Positions 26,944 through 34,251 of a DNA stretch of 41,145 nucleotides are shown in pieces; position 1 is the stretch's first letter; each line of letters begins with the position of its first letter. The position numbers and the translations under genes were made by a program. Origin of the DNA: Chitinispirillaceae bacterium (GTDB taxonomy: Bacteria > Fibrobacterota > Chitinivibrionia > Chitinivibrionales > Chitinispirillaceae); the NCBI GenBank assembly GCA_016927235.1, contig JAFGNB010000172.1, positions 1-41,145 of the forward strand. Direction: 5' to 3'. Below the pieces are notes generated by a model. The model was not told where the DNA came from, did no database searches, and saw nothing but the letters and a program-made list of their open reading frames with translations.

Positions 26944-27201
26944 AAGCGAAACGACTTGCATTTTCACCTTGTGTTATACGTGCGTCTGGATTTACTCGAA
27001 CTTTTCGCTCGGGGTGAGCTTGCCGCCATACTGATGCCTGTGCATTCATACTCCTCATTTTGCACGACACAGTCATCATTGTGGCATGGCGGCAGCGCTG
27101 AGGTGTTTTTTACCGACGATTTGATTGGCGATACTATTAAAAAATATGATTTGCTATGAAACCGGATAGAGCAGGCGGCATTTGCACATTCGCTGTGACT
27201 C

Positions 27202-27219
27202 ATTCTTAAAAACGATAAT
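27202..27219. repeat. 18-bp shared element, copy 1
   Basis: ATTCTTAAAAACGATAAT, identical to 31937-31954. It lies about 62 nt upstream of the + strand sigma-54 promoter at 27281, within the range used by enhancer-binding proteins. Confidence 0.55.
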
Positions 27220-27280
27220 CCAATGCAGTAAAATATCACGTATAGTGGAGCGCAATGTATCTGCCGCTCATTTTTTTAAT

Positions 27281-27296
27281 TGGCTTGATATTTGCA
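27281..27296 (+). promoter_or_regulatory. Sigma-54 promoter of the receiver-only regulator
   Basis: TGGCTTGATATTTGCA, with GG and GC in exact register and a perfect TTGCA -12 box. Predicted start is near 27307, about 100 nt before the gene. Confidence 0.66.
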
Positions 27297-27405
27297 TCTT
27301 TTATCTGTTCATGAAAATCAATTATTTTGATTGCAATTCAGTCGGGCGAGGCATCATATAAATTCAGCGCTGTCCTTTTTAGAGAACGCTTGAAAGGGGT
27401 GGAGG

Positions 27406-27879
27406 ATGCTGCGGGACAACCCTTATCGATTGATAACAACGGCTCGGCAACATAGAATGAAGGGTATGTGTCATCGCTTTTCCGGAACGGGGTATATGAA
27501 GAAAGGAAAAAGGATTCTTGTCATTGATGATGAAGAGGTCATTTCATTCGGATTTTCAATGGTTTTAAAAGAGCCGGGGGTCGAAGTCGATTGCGCACAC
27601 ACCGTGGAGGATGCGCGGAACCTTATTGCCGCACATCACTATGACGCGGCAATCGTCGATTTGCGGTTGTCGGACTCGACTGAAATGGAGGGATTCGAGT
27701 GCATACGGCTTTTGCGTTCCGCTCAGGGAAAGTGCAGAGTCATCGTACTGACCGCCTTTGGGGACGACGAGGTGAGAAAAAAGGCGACTGTGCTGGGTGT
27801 CGATCGTTTTTATGAAAAACCCATGGAGCCGGAGGTTCTCAGGGAAGCTCTGTCGACATTCAATGTTTACAGGAATTAG
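27406..27879 (+). CDS. Single-domain response regulator (CheY-like receiver)
   Basis: 157 aa: about 33 N-terminal residues, then one receiver domain and no output domain. The receiver begins RILVIDDEEV (acidic pocket), has phospho-acceptor Asp85 in AAIVDLRLSD, the Thr in VIVLTAFG and Lys138 in FYEKPM. It probably acts by protein-protein contact or in a phosphorelay. ATG 27406 was chosen because AAAGGGG is 6 nt upstream. ATG 27496 (MKKGKRILVID) gives a more typical N-terminus but a weaker ribosome site. It converges with the PAS histidine kinase (stops 34 nt apart), its most likely partner. A sigma-54 promoter lies upstream. Confidence 0.87.
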   Translation: MLRDNPYRLITTARQHRMKGMCHRFSGTGYMKKGKRILVIDDEEVISFGFSMVLKEPGVEVDCAHTVEDARNLIAAHHYDAAIVDLRLSDSTEMEGFECIRLLRSAQGKCRVIVLTAFGDDEVRKKATVLGVDRFYEKPMEPEVLREALSTFNVYRN

Positions 27880-27912
27880 GGGGTAAAGGGTTTTCTCCTG
27901 TAAAATCGATTA

Positions 27913-30696
27913 TCATCCGACATGGAGCGGAAGCGTGACCTCGAACGTCGCCCCCGGTCCGTCGGTATTGTTGCAGACGATAACGGTGCCGTGGTGGTTG
28001 TCGATAATGCGGCGCACGATGCTGAGGCCCAGGCCGGTACCGCCTTTTCGGGTGGTGAAAAACGGCTCGAATATTTTCGGCAGTATCTCTTCTGAAATGC
28101 CGGCTCCACGGTCTTTGACTGAAAAGATCACGTGATCGGGAGGACGCTCAAAGACCGCACAGACGATCTCCTCTCCGGCGGGAGAGTGGTGAAAGGCATT
28201 CTCCAGAAAATTAATGATTACCTGCGCCATCGATGTGCCGTCAGCTCTGATCAGACACGTTTCCCGGTCTTCCGGTTTAATGAATCGCACCGACGGCTTT
28301 GACGGCTGCAATGTCTGAAGCCATGTTGCGCAAGTTTTTTCCACAAGCGTTACCATCGAAATCTCGTTGAGGTTCTCCTCGCGAAGAGGCCTTCCCAGAA
28401 CGAGCAGCTCTTCCATGAGCACGGTAAGCCTCGTTACCTGGTTTCTCATGTGCTGCATATAAGACGTAAAGCGGCCGTTATCGGAAAGTTCTTTCGAGAG
28501 AGCTCCCATAATCGCCAGAATGCCGTTGAGAGGATTTCTCACCTCGTGAGCGACACCCGAGGTGAGCTGCCCCAGGAGCTTCATCTCGTTCGCTTCCCTG
28601 AGCTCGGCTTCTACCCGTTTGCGTTCGGTGATGTCGCGGGTGATTGTTGAAGCTCCGATGACTTTTCCGGTGGAGTCGTTGATCGGCGAAACCGCGATGG
28701 AAGCCGCGATACAGCGTCCGTCCTTTCGTATGCGTGTGGTCTCGTAGAACGCCACCCGCACTCCGCGTCGAATCTTTTCGAGAATTTCGGGAATTTCGTC
28801 GGGCCGGTCCGGCGGTACCAGAAGGGAACTCGACCTGCCGATCACTTCATCGGCTCGGTAGCCGTAGATTCTTTCAGCCGCACGGTTCCAGCTCGTTATT
28901 GTTCCCTCAAGCGTTTTTCCGGCAATGGCGTCATCCGATGATTCGACGATCGCCGCAAGCTGATTGACGGCCTCTTCGGCCCGCTTGCGTGCGGTAATGT
29001 CGATACCCATTTCCAATATAAGGGGAGCGCCGTCGATGTCGCTGAAAGGAAAATCAAAAACCTGATAATGCCGGCCGTCGGGTCCGGTCCACTCCCATTC
29101 ACGGGGCGTCATGGTGGCAAGCACCACGTATTTTTTGCATATTTCGCAAGGTTCTTTACGTCCGAAGAGATACTCGAAACAGCGCCTGTCGCCGGACTCA
29201 CCGAACCGCTCCCTGAAAAACCGGTTGGCAAAGGGAATGCGATGGTCAGGCGTCAGGAGAATGACATACACGGGAAGCATATTCAAGACGTCGTTGAACC
29301 GGCGCCGTTCCGTCTCAAGCGTTTCCATTGTTTTTTGCAGGTCGGCGGTGCGTTCCCGGACCCGCAGCTCCAGTTCATTTTTTGCCTTTTTCAGCCTTTC
29401 TTCCGCTTCCTTGTGATCCGTTACGTCATGTACCATGCCTGTCGAGCGAATGATTCTTCCGTTTTCGTCCCGCAGATGCTCGCATTTTTCATGGACGATG
29501 CGGATTTCGCCGGTATATTTCCGCACGATTCGGTGTTCGATTTCGTAGGTATCCCTTCCTTCACGCACCGAATTCCCGTAGGCAGTGTCCACGGCTGCCC
29601 GGTCTTCAGGGTGGACGGCGTCAAGAAACGCCTCGTAGGTGGCTTCGAACTCCCGCGGTACAAAACCGAAGATGCGGTAGACTTCATCGGACCAGTAAAG
29701 CCGGCTGTTGACGAGGTCGAGTTCCCAGCTTCCGAGCTGTGCGATCTCCTGCGCCCTGTTGAGCATTTTTTCGTTTTCACGCAACGTCTCTTCTGCTTTT
29801 CGTCTGAGAAGGTCGGTTCGGTTGACCGCTCTGGCGTTTAACCATAACAGAAGTATGAAAAACAAAGTAAAAATAACCGCCATGACGGCAACGCCGACTT
29901 CCGACCCGAAAATCCCGTACCGTTCCCCGTGCAGCCGCAGCCACCCGATCGCAAGCGGAAGAAGCAGGAGGAACGGGAGAAGCCGGCGGGACATGTCCGC
30001 TCCGGTCCCTTCACTCGTAAAGACATGCATGAACCAGGTGTCGGGCCTGACGCAGAATGCGGCGACGCAGAGGCAGCAGAAAGCGATGCAGGTGTTTATC
30101 GCAACGCTGACGTTACGCCATGTATATAATTCCCTGATGTTGAAAAGGTAGCCTATAACGACGAGATACGACATCATGGAAACGGGAAGTAAAACGGCAT
30201 GGCCGGCCCCGGCTGCACGCCGGTTGCCGGTTCCGAGCAGAAGCAGAACGACCCCGAACAGGGAAAAGAGGATCGCCGTAATGACGGCCATTCTGGAGGA
30301 GGGGGCCAGGAAGAGATGATGCACCGGGTTGTTTACCCATGACCATTGGTGCCCTGTCGCGATTTCGAAACCATATGTCGTCGCGATAAAAAAACCGATC
30401 GAGCCTCCTGCGGCGCCGAATGCAAGCGACAGGCGCTGTTTCCAGCTGACCGGTTTATCGTTGTGCAGGCATGCCAGGGATGCGGCGGACAGCAGGAAAC
30501 AGATCGCCGTAATGACTTTCATCGGTGTGAATTGAGCGTTGATACCTTTAAGTAATGTAAAGCCTCCCGCCCACCCGACAAGGTCAAGGACGGCAATGAA
30601 AAAAACGGCTGCGATCGCCGTTACGCCGACGGATGAGGCGGACACCGGAAGAAGAGAGGGGAAGTGAGGGCGTGCCATAGCAAGTCTGAATATCAT
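27913..30696 (-). CDS. Membrane-bound multi-PAS sensor histidine kinase
   Basis: 927 aa. The first ~295 residues form about eight membrane helices, a MASE-like integral sensor. Then come a PAS/PAC domain (about 305-430), a coiled coil (430-465), and a second PAS (465-575) that carries a Cys cluster (RRCFEYLFGRKEPCEICKK; Cys507, 517, 520). A third PAS (575-695) follows, then HisKA with phospho-His717 in GVAHEVRNPLNG and a C-terminal HATPase_c with N, G1 (VKDRGAGISEEILPKIFEPFFT) and G2 boxes (GGTGLGLSI). No receiver domain is attached. The paired Cys could bind a metal or sense redox (inference). No clear Shine-Dalgarno sequence is seen; MARPH six codons in is an alternative start. The convergent receiver gene is a likely partner. 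Confidence 0.9.
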   Translation of the reverse strand: MIFRLAMARPHFPSLLPVSASSVGVTAIAAVFFIAVLDLVGWAGGFTLLKGINAQFTPMKVITAICFLLSAASLACLHNDKPVSWKQRLSLAFGAAGGSIGFFIATTYGFEIATGHQWSWVNNPVHHLFLAPSSRMAVITAILFSLFGVVLLLLGTGNRRAAGAGHAVLLPVSMMSYLVVIGYLFNIRELYTWRNVSVAINTCIAFCCLCVAAFCVRPDTWFMHVFTSEGTGADMSRRLLPFLLLLPLAIGWLRLHGERYGIFGSEVGVAVMAVIFTLFFILLLWLNARAVNRTDLLRRKAEETLRENEKMLNRAQEIAQLGSWELDLVNSRLYWSDEVYRIFGFVPREFEATYEAFLDAVHPEDRAAVDTAYGNSVREGRDTYEIEHRIVRKYTGEIRIVHEKCEHLRDENGRIIRSTGMVHDVTDHKEAEERLKKAKNELELRVRERTADLQKTMETLETERRRFNDVLNMLPVYVILLTPDHRIPFANRFFRERFGESGDRRCFEYLFGRKEPCEICKKYVVLATMTPREWEWTGPDGRHYQVFDFPFSDIDGAPLILEMGIDITARKRAEEAVNQLAAIVESSDDAIAGKTLEGTITSWNRAAERIYGYRADEVIGRSSSLLVPPDRPDEIPEILEKIRRGVRVAFYETTRIRKDGRCIAASIAVSPINDSTGKVIGASTITRDITERKRVEAELREANEMKLLGQLTSGVAHEVRNPLNGILAIMGALSKELSDNGRFTSYMQHMRNQVTRLTVLMEELLVLGRPLREENLNEISMVTLVEKTCATWLQTLQPSKPSVRFIKPEDRETCLIRADGTSMAQVIINFLENAFHHSPAGEEIVCAVFERPPDHVIFSVKDRGAGISEEILPKIFEPFFTTRKGGTGLGLSIVRRIIDNHHGTVIVCNNTDGPGATFEVTLPLHVG

Positions 30697-30852
30697 TTAT
30701 GGAAGATGAAGTTCGCTACAGCCACGGTACCTCCCTGACAAATGCACCGGTGACCGGGATAATTGCATTTTTTCAATAAATGAAGGCTGCCGCGGTGCCG
30801 TATAGAGCCGCGTATGCGCCGATGCCTGAAAGGAAAGCACGTAATTAACGAG

Positions 30853-30895
30853 AGTGGGGGGGGCATTGGCAAGCTAGGCATCCCCCCCCCGCACT
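30853..30895. other. G8/C9 homopolymer inverted repeat
   Basis: AGT plus eight G (30853-30863) faces nine C plus GCACT (30882-30895) across an 18-nt spacer. It lies just beyond the DUF2934 gene and 157 nt before the kinase start. It could form a very stable hairpin that ends the superoxide reductase operon; no T-run follows. Such tracts are also prone to length change. Confidence 0.5.
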
Positions 30896-30915
30896 ACCTC
30901 TGCTCCTCAGATCAA

Positions 30916-31104
30916 TCACCCTCTTCGTTTATGGTAGGGTCTTCCGTTTGACTTGCTCGCCGGTTTGACGGCGTTGTTCTTGTTGCGCAGCTCGGTCTCC
31001 GCCCTGAACCAGTCCTCTTGGTCATTGCCGTGGATGCCGCCACGCTCGAGAAACAGCTCGAACGCACGCTCTTTCACATTTTCTTCAAATGTCATCGTCG
31101 TCAT
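30916..31104 (-). CDS. DUF2934 family protein
   Basis: 62-aa basic-tailed protein. The core matches the DUF2934 pattern: NVKERAFELFLERGGIHGNDQEDWFRAETEL (helix, 'G..G....DW..AE.EL'), then a Lys/Arg-rich tail (KPASKSNGRPYHKRRG). The function of the family is unknown. The start is ATG 31104 because GGGAG lies 5 nt upstream; an in-frame ATG at 31119 has no good site. It follows the superoxide reductase gene by 66 nt on the same strand, so the two are probably one transcript. Confidence 0.75.
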   Translation of the reverse strand: MTTMTFEENVKERAFELFLERGGIHGNDQEDWFRAETELRNKNNAVKPASKSNGRPYHKRRG

Positions 31105-31170
31105 AATTGCTCCCTTCATAGGCTAAAAGCATTAATAATGGCTGAAATACCATATTTTCGTACTGTCACA

Positions 31171-31608
31171 TCATCCCATACTCATTTCCGTTTTCCAATA
31201 CCCGTGAATATTGCAGTTCTCGACGACGGTGACGTTCGCCCCCAGTTTCTTCAGATGGAAGCACCCGGCCGGGAAGACGCCCGGTGTAAGGGTGATCCTC
31301 GAAACATAGGAGCCGTCAACATAGCAGTCGATAAAGCGGATGAAGTGGGCGGTTTCCATCGGATGGAGCGTCGCGCCGATGCGGACGATACTATCCACAC
31401 ACGACTGATCGGGAATAAGCGTGCAGTTTTTGTTGATGGTTACCGAGGGGATATGTTTGAACGCCGCTTCCTTGCTCTTTTCCGCCGATTCTTCGAAGAT
31501 CCGGTCGTTGCGGGTGAACTTGTCGATCGGTGCATGACAGAACGGGCATGGCGCGGACACCTCTTTAAATTCGATATGACCGCAGACGGAACAGATAAAC
31601 ACACTCAT
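31171..31608 (-). CDS. Superoxide reductase with N-terminal rubredoxin-like domain
   Basis: 145-aa non-haem iron enzyme that reduces superoxide to peroxide without making oxygen, typical of anaerobes. The N-terminal knuckle is Cys-x2-Cys-x11-Cys-x2-Cys (CSVCG...CPFCHAPIDKF), the rubredoxin type seen in rubrerythrins rather than the desulforedoxin type. The C-terminal domain carries the SOR iron ligands: His in FKHIPSV, two His in HPMETAHF, and Cys and His in ENCNIHGYW. The conserved Glu of the EKHVP loop is replaced (AFKHIP), while the catalytic Lys is kept. ATG follows AAAGGAG by 7 nt. A sigma-54-like promoter lies about 200 nt upstream. Confidence 0.85.
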   Translation of the reverse strand: MSVFICSVCGHIEFKEVSAPCPFCHAPIDKFTRNDRIFEESAEKSKEAAFKHIPSVTINKNCTLIPDQSCVDSIVRIGATLHPMETAHFIRFIDCYVDGSYVSRITLTPGVFPAGCFHLKKLGANVTVVENCNIHGYWKTEMSMG

Positions 31609-31807
31609 CCTCACTCTCCTTTGATAAAGTTGGCGTAAGTCGTTTTTTCATGACGTTGAACTCGCGATAGATTGATCTCCCGTACGATTCTTTTACCGTG
31701 CCGTTGAGCGGCTTGATTCTCTCTCTTGTTTTACCTTTTCATTGTTGATACTTCCGCTGCAACGCTTTTTCCCGCACGAGCCGTAACGAGCAGGTGTATA
31801 AATATAA

Positions 31808-31822
31808 GCAATTGGAATACCA
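31808..31822 (-). promoter_or_regulatory. Sigma-54-like promoter of the superoxide reductase operon
   Basis: Minus-strand TGGTATTCCAATTGC, with TGG and TTGC in exact register. It shares ATACTATTGG with the minus-strand promoter at 33965-33979, where that 10-mer covers the same position. Predicted start is near 31796. Confidence 0.58.
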
Positions 31823-31936
31823 ATAGTATATGCTGCTTTTTTGTTTGACCTTCCACGCTGTTTGCCGTTAAACGGGGGGCGGTGAAGAGCAACGAAAAAA
31901 GGAATGGAAATAATGATTCGCAAATCCGCAAAGATT

Positions 31937-31954
31937 ATTCTTAAAAACGATAAT
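31937..31954. repeat. 18-bp shared element, copy 2
   Basis: ATTCTTAAAAACGATAAT, identical to 27202-27219. It lies about 115 nt upstream (minus-strand sense) of the promoter at 31808-31822. Confidence 0.55.
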
Positions 31955-32091
31955 TTAAAATTCAGACAGGCAGGGACGTTTTTTCATTCTCTTTTGATTG
32001 TGTCAATGACGGTCATGCCGTTCCGCTTTGCGGCAGGCGTCTTAATCATCGCACCAGTTTAGGAAAAGAAGCTATCTGCAATTTTTCGGCC

Positions 32092-32295
32092 TTAAAAGGT
32101 TTCATCGAAGGGCGACATATTCACAACGGGGATTCCTTCGGGGTCGGGTACCGAAGGATTTGGTTCCGGTGAGGGAATTTTCCTCACCGGGGCCGGTTCC
32201 ACTTCGGGAGCATGTTGAGGTTCGTCGTCGGGGAAAGGTTCGTGTTCGGGAATGACTGGAGGAGGATCGCCCCCCATTTTTCCATAATGGGCCAT
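32092..32295 (-). CDS. Small proline-rich acidic protein
   Basis: 67 aa. About a quarter is Pro and a fifth is Glu/Asp: VIPEHEPFPDDEPQHAPE, then IPSPEPNPSVPDPEG. There is no signal peptide or membrane helix. It is predicted to be disordered and no family was recognised. AAGGAG lies 11 nt before ATG. It starts 45 nt after the preceding exported-protein gene on the same strand, so the two probably form a two-gene unit. Confidence 0.6.
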   Translation of the reverse strand: MAHYGKMGGDPPPVIPEHEPFPDDEPQHAPEVEPAPVRKIPSPEPNPSVPDPEGIPVVNMSPFDETF

Positions 32296-32339
32296 TTATT
32301 AACGACTCCTTGTTTGAAATAAAAAATGTTGTACCGGTT

Positions 32340-32921
32340 TTATCCCGGGATATTGTTTTTTATGTTAACTTTTCTAAAAATAGCAGGAGCAGTGAATGCA
32401 TCCGGAATTTTAATAGCCTTTCGAATGAAAGACTGCAACTCGACCGTTGAGGCTGTCAGAACCATATATCCGCGCATCATTTTACAGTCAAGCGGAAGAG
32501 TACCCGCTTCAAACTGCCGTTCCATCCATTCAATAGATAACGACGATATAACTAATCGGGGATGAATCTGTCGGATAAGATAGAAGGAATGGACCGGAAT
32601 ATAATGAAAAAAATGGTACTGAGAGATTTGTGTATCCAACTGGATGGGTAAAATGTCCAATAACAGCACTGTGTCCAATTTAACCAGATAAGCATTAAAT
32701 AAAGCTTGTTCTGCGACAGGACCCGTTATGGTTAACACGTAACGGGTCCCTTCTGATTTCCGTATATTATATTCGAGATCCGGTAAGTCGGATTTCCATA
32801 CCCCGATAAGTGCTGGTTTAAAAACAAGATCATCATCGTTGAAAATTGGAAACAGCGATACAGGCACACAGGTCAGAAGACACGAGATAAAGGCGATAAA
32901 ATATATCGTCAATTTTTTCAT
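32340..32921 (-). CDS. Exported protein of unknown function
   Basis: 193 aa with an N-terminal signal or anchor sequence (MKKLTIYFIAFISCLLTCVPV). Its Cys residues might permit lipid attachment but the lipobox is not convincing. The segment DDDLVFKPALIGVWKS...YVLTITG...FNAYLVKLDTVLLLDILPI looks like a small lipocalin-like beta domain: 'LiGtW', alternating strands, then 'L..L....FLDl.P'. That family is uncharacterised. The start is ATG 32921, where the signal peptide begins, six codons inside the longest frame. It lies downstream of repeat copy B with its minus-strand sigma-54-like promoter, about 255 nt upstream. Confidence 0.68.
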   Translation of the reverse strand: MKKLTIYFIAFISCLLTCVPVSLFPIFNDDDLVFKPALIGVWKSDLPDLEYNIRKSEGTRYVLTITGPVAEQALFNAYLVKLDTVLLLDILPIQLDTQISQYHFFHYIPVHSFYLIRQIHPRLVISSLSIEWMERQFEAGTLPLDCKMMRGYMVLTASTVELQSFIRKAIKIPDAFTAPAIFRKVNIKNNIPG

Positions 32922-33063
32922 TGAAAAGTGACCCTCCACTCATATAATGCTTTGTTTTTTACTTCAATAAACGATGCACGATACATTCTCTTTTTTAGCG
33001 ATTTTTTTACAAACTTACCACTATTTTACGACGGCATATTTTTTATTAAAAACGCCCCCGCAG

Positions 33064-33313
33064 ACATACGATTATCAAATTTTCCTCATACAGTATCTTT
33101 CAAATAACGTATTTTGCCTCATATTGAGATAATAATCATGTCATATAATAAATTAGCTTCTTTAACGGCATTGGCTTTCTTTTGTCATGCAAATATCATA
33201 CCCGCGCCTGCTCACATTAATGGTTTCCTAAGAGGTAATGCAGCGTCAACGTGAGGGCCTATTATTAATTTTACGAATTCGATTCTTAAAATTAAAAACC
33301 GGATGAAATAATC
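33064..33313. repeat. Direct repeat of a ~250-bp upstream region, copy B
   Basis: Partner of copy A (25719-25970), about 7.3 kb away. The segment from ACATACGATTATC to AAACCGGATGAAATAAT aligns throughout. The gene-free stretch 32922-33380 consists of this copy plus an AT-rich leader; no gene is seen. To its right the PEBP gene ends convergently, so the only gene it could serve is the exported-protein unit on its left. Confidence 0.8.
33188..33203 (-). promoter_or_regulatory. Sigma-54-like promoter of the exported-protein unit
   Basis: Minus-strand GGGTATGATATTTGCA, identical to the element in copy A. The -12 box is perfect and the register exact, but the -24 box is weak. Predicted start is near 33177. 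Confidence 0.42.
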
Positions 33314-33380
33314 CAAAATCATGGCATGGATTCAATAATGCAATCCCACATCCGGTTGCCGCAATCCGTCAGGCTGGGAA

Positions 33381-33803
33381 TCATTTTCCCAAAACGGAAG
33401 CGGTGCACTCATAATGACACTCAACACCGACGGTGTCGATTATATGTCCCTTCATCGCGATTATAATATCGTGTCCGCCTTTTCCTCCGCCGACGACAAG
33501 CATTTCATCAAGCGCATAAACGATAAAAAACAAGCGACTGCCGTGTTCGGTCTGCTCCGGTCCGATAAATCCATGAACGGAGAAATCATTGACCGCCTCG
33601 ACGCCTTTTTTAAAATGTTCGTCAATGATGTTTGTTACCGGAATGTTGTAGACGACCCAGTGAATTTTTCTCGTTTCAGGATTTACAGCAACAAGTACGA
33701 GGCTTTTCGTTATTTCGGGAATGTTGTCGATGTACAGACATGGATTGGTATCGGCAGGCTCAAGATAAGTTTGATCATTTGATTGACATCTAACTTTCAT
33801 CAT
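33381..33803 (-). CDS. PEBP-family (YbhB/YbcL-like) protein, copy 1
   Basis: 140-aa phosphatidylethanolamine-binding-protein-like domain. Family landmarks: SLVLVAVNPETRKIHWVVYNIPVTN, FIGPEQTEHGSRLFFIVYALDEML and AMKGHIIDTVGVECHYE. The ligand-site DPDxP and GPxPPxGxHRY motifs are replaced by NPETR and GPEQTEHGSR, so classical anion binding may be lost. No signal peptide. The start is ATG 33803 because AAAGGAG is 5 nt upstream (ATG 33800 follows directly). A second copy lies at 37005-37487. A sigma-54 promoter is about 160 nt upstream and is divergent from the next gene. Confidence 0.8.
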   Translation of the reverse strand: MMKVRCQSNDQTYLEPADTNPCLYIDNIPEITKSLVLVAVNPETRKIHWVVYNIPVTNIIDEHFKKGVEAVNDFSVHGFIGPEQTEHGSRLFFIVYALDEMLVVGGGKGGHDIIIAMKGHIIDTVGVECHYECTASVLGK

Positions 33804-33964
33804 ACACGCTCCTTTCATGTCAAACAACGAATCGATGGTGTGTAAAGGACCGTCCCCGTTTTCGCGGTTTCGTGAAGCAAACGGCGCCGTCGCGCGTTTT
33901 AATCCACCGGACACCTGCAGCAGACAATCGTATCAACCGGCTGAGGCGTTATTTCTAAAGTTAA

Positions 33965-33979
33965 GCAAAAAACATTCCA
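33965..33979 (-). promoter_or_regulatory. Sigma-54-like promoter of PEBP copy 1
   Basis: Minus-strand TGGAATGTTTTTTGC, with TGG and TTGC in exact register. The preceding sequence matches that of the promoter at 31808-31822 (ATACTATTGG). Predicted start is near 33953. Confidence 0.58.
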
Positions 33980-34018
33980 ATAGTATGAATCTACAAAAAG
34001 ATATAAAAAGTAGGGCCG

Positions 34019-34038
34019 TTTTGCATATATATGCAAAA
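34019..34038. promoter_or_regulatory. Perfect 20-bp palindrome between divergent sigma-54 promoters
   Basis: TTTTGCATATATATGCAAAA reads the same on both strands. Its centre is about 75 nt upstream of the predicted leftward start and about 155 nt upstream of the rightward one, the usual distance for an enhancer-binding activator. The rest of the gene-free stretch 33804-34251 holds the two promoters and nothing else recognised. Confidence 0.55.
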
Positions 34039-34156
34039 TATTATTGGAAAAGATGCGAATTTTATGCAGTTTATTCCGCACTTCCAATAATAGAAGGAAA
34101 TCTCCGGATATTTCCCTATAAAAATTGGGATATTTCGATATCGGCGAAGAAACGAA

Positions 34157-34172
34157 TGGCATAAATATTGCA
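34157..34172 (+). promoter_or_regulatory. Sigma-54 promoter of the 135-aa unknown gene
   Basis: TGGCATAAATATTGCA, differing from TGGCAC-N5-TTGCA at one base. Predicted start is near 34183, about 70 nt before the gene. Confidence 0.72.
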
Positions 34173-34251
34173 GCTTTTAAAGTAAGTACGGTATTTTGCT
34201 TAATTTTTCAGCATGGACCGGCGGGTCTGATAATTACCGAGGAGAATAAGC

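Larger units (their letters stand above)
26944..27405. other. Gene-free region upstream of the receiver-only regulator
   Basis: Two overlapping short frames here look like chance ORFs: no Shine-Dalgarno sequence, no family motif. The stretch contains an 18-mer shared with 31937-31954 and the sigma-54 promoter at 27281-27296, and nothing else I can name. Confidence 0.45.
31609..32091. other. Gene-free region upstream of the superoxide reductase operon
   Basis: Short overlapping frames here lack ribosome sites and family features and were not called. The stretch contains the minus-strand sigma-54-like promoter at 31808-31822 and the 18-mer at 31937-31954. Nothing else is recognised. Confidence 0.4.

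Noticed and set aside
27082-27096. TGGCATGGCGGCAGC as another sigma-54 promoter
   Set aside because: GG and GC are in register, but the -12 box is CAGC rather than TTGC, and a better site lies downstream at 27281.
26956-27239. Overlapping short frames on both strands between the lipoprotein and the receiver gene
   Set aside because: No Shine-Dalgarno sequence, no recognisable family and no compositional sign of coding.
31693-31931. Two overlapping ~70-aa minus-strand frames
   Set aside because: Low-complexity chance frames with no ribosome site, overlapping the sigma-54-like promoter.
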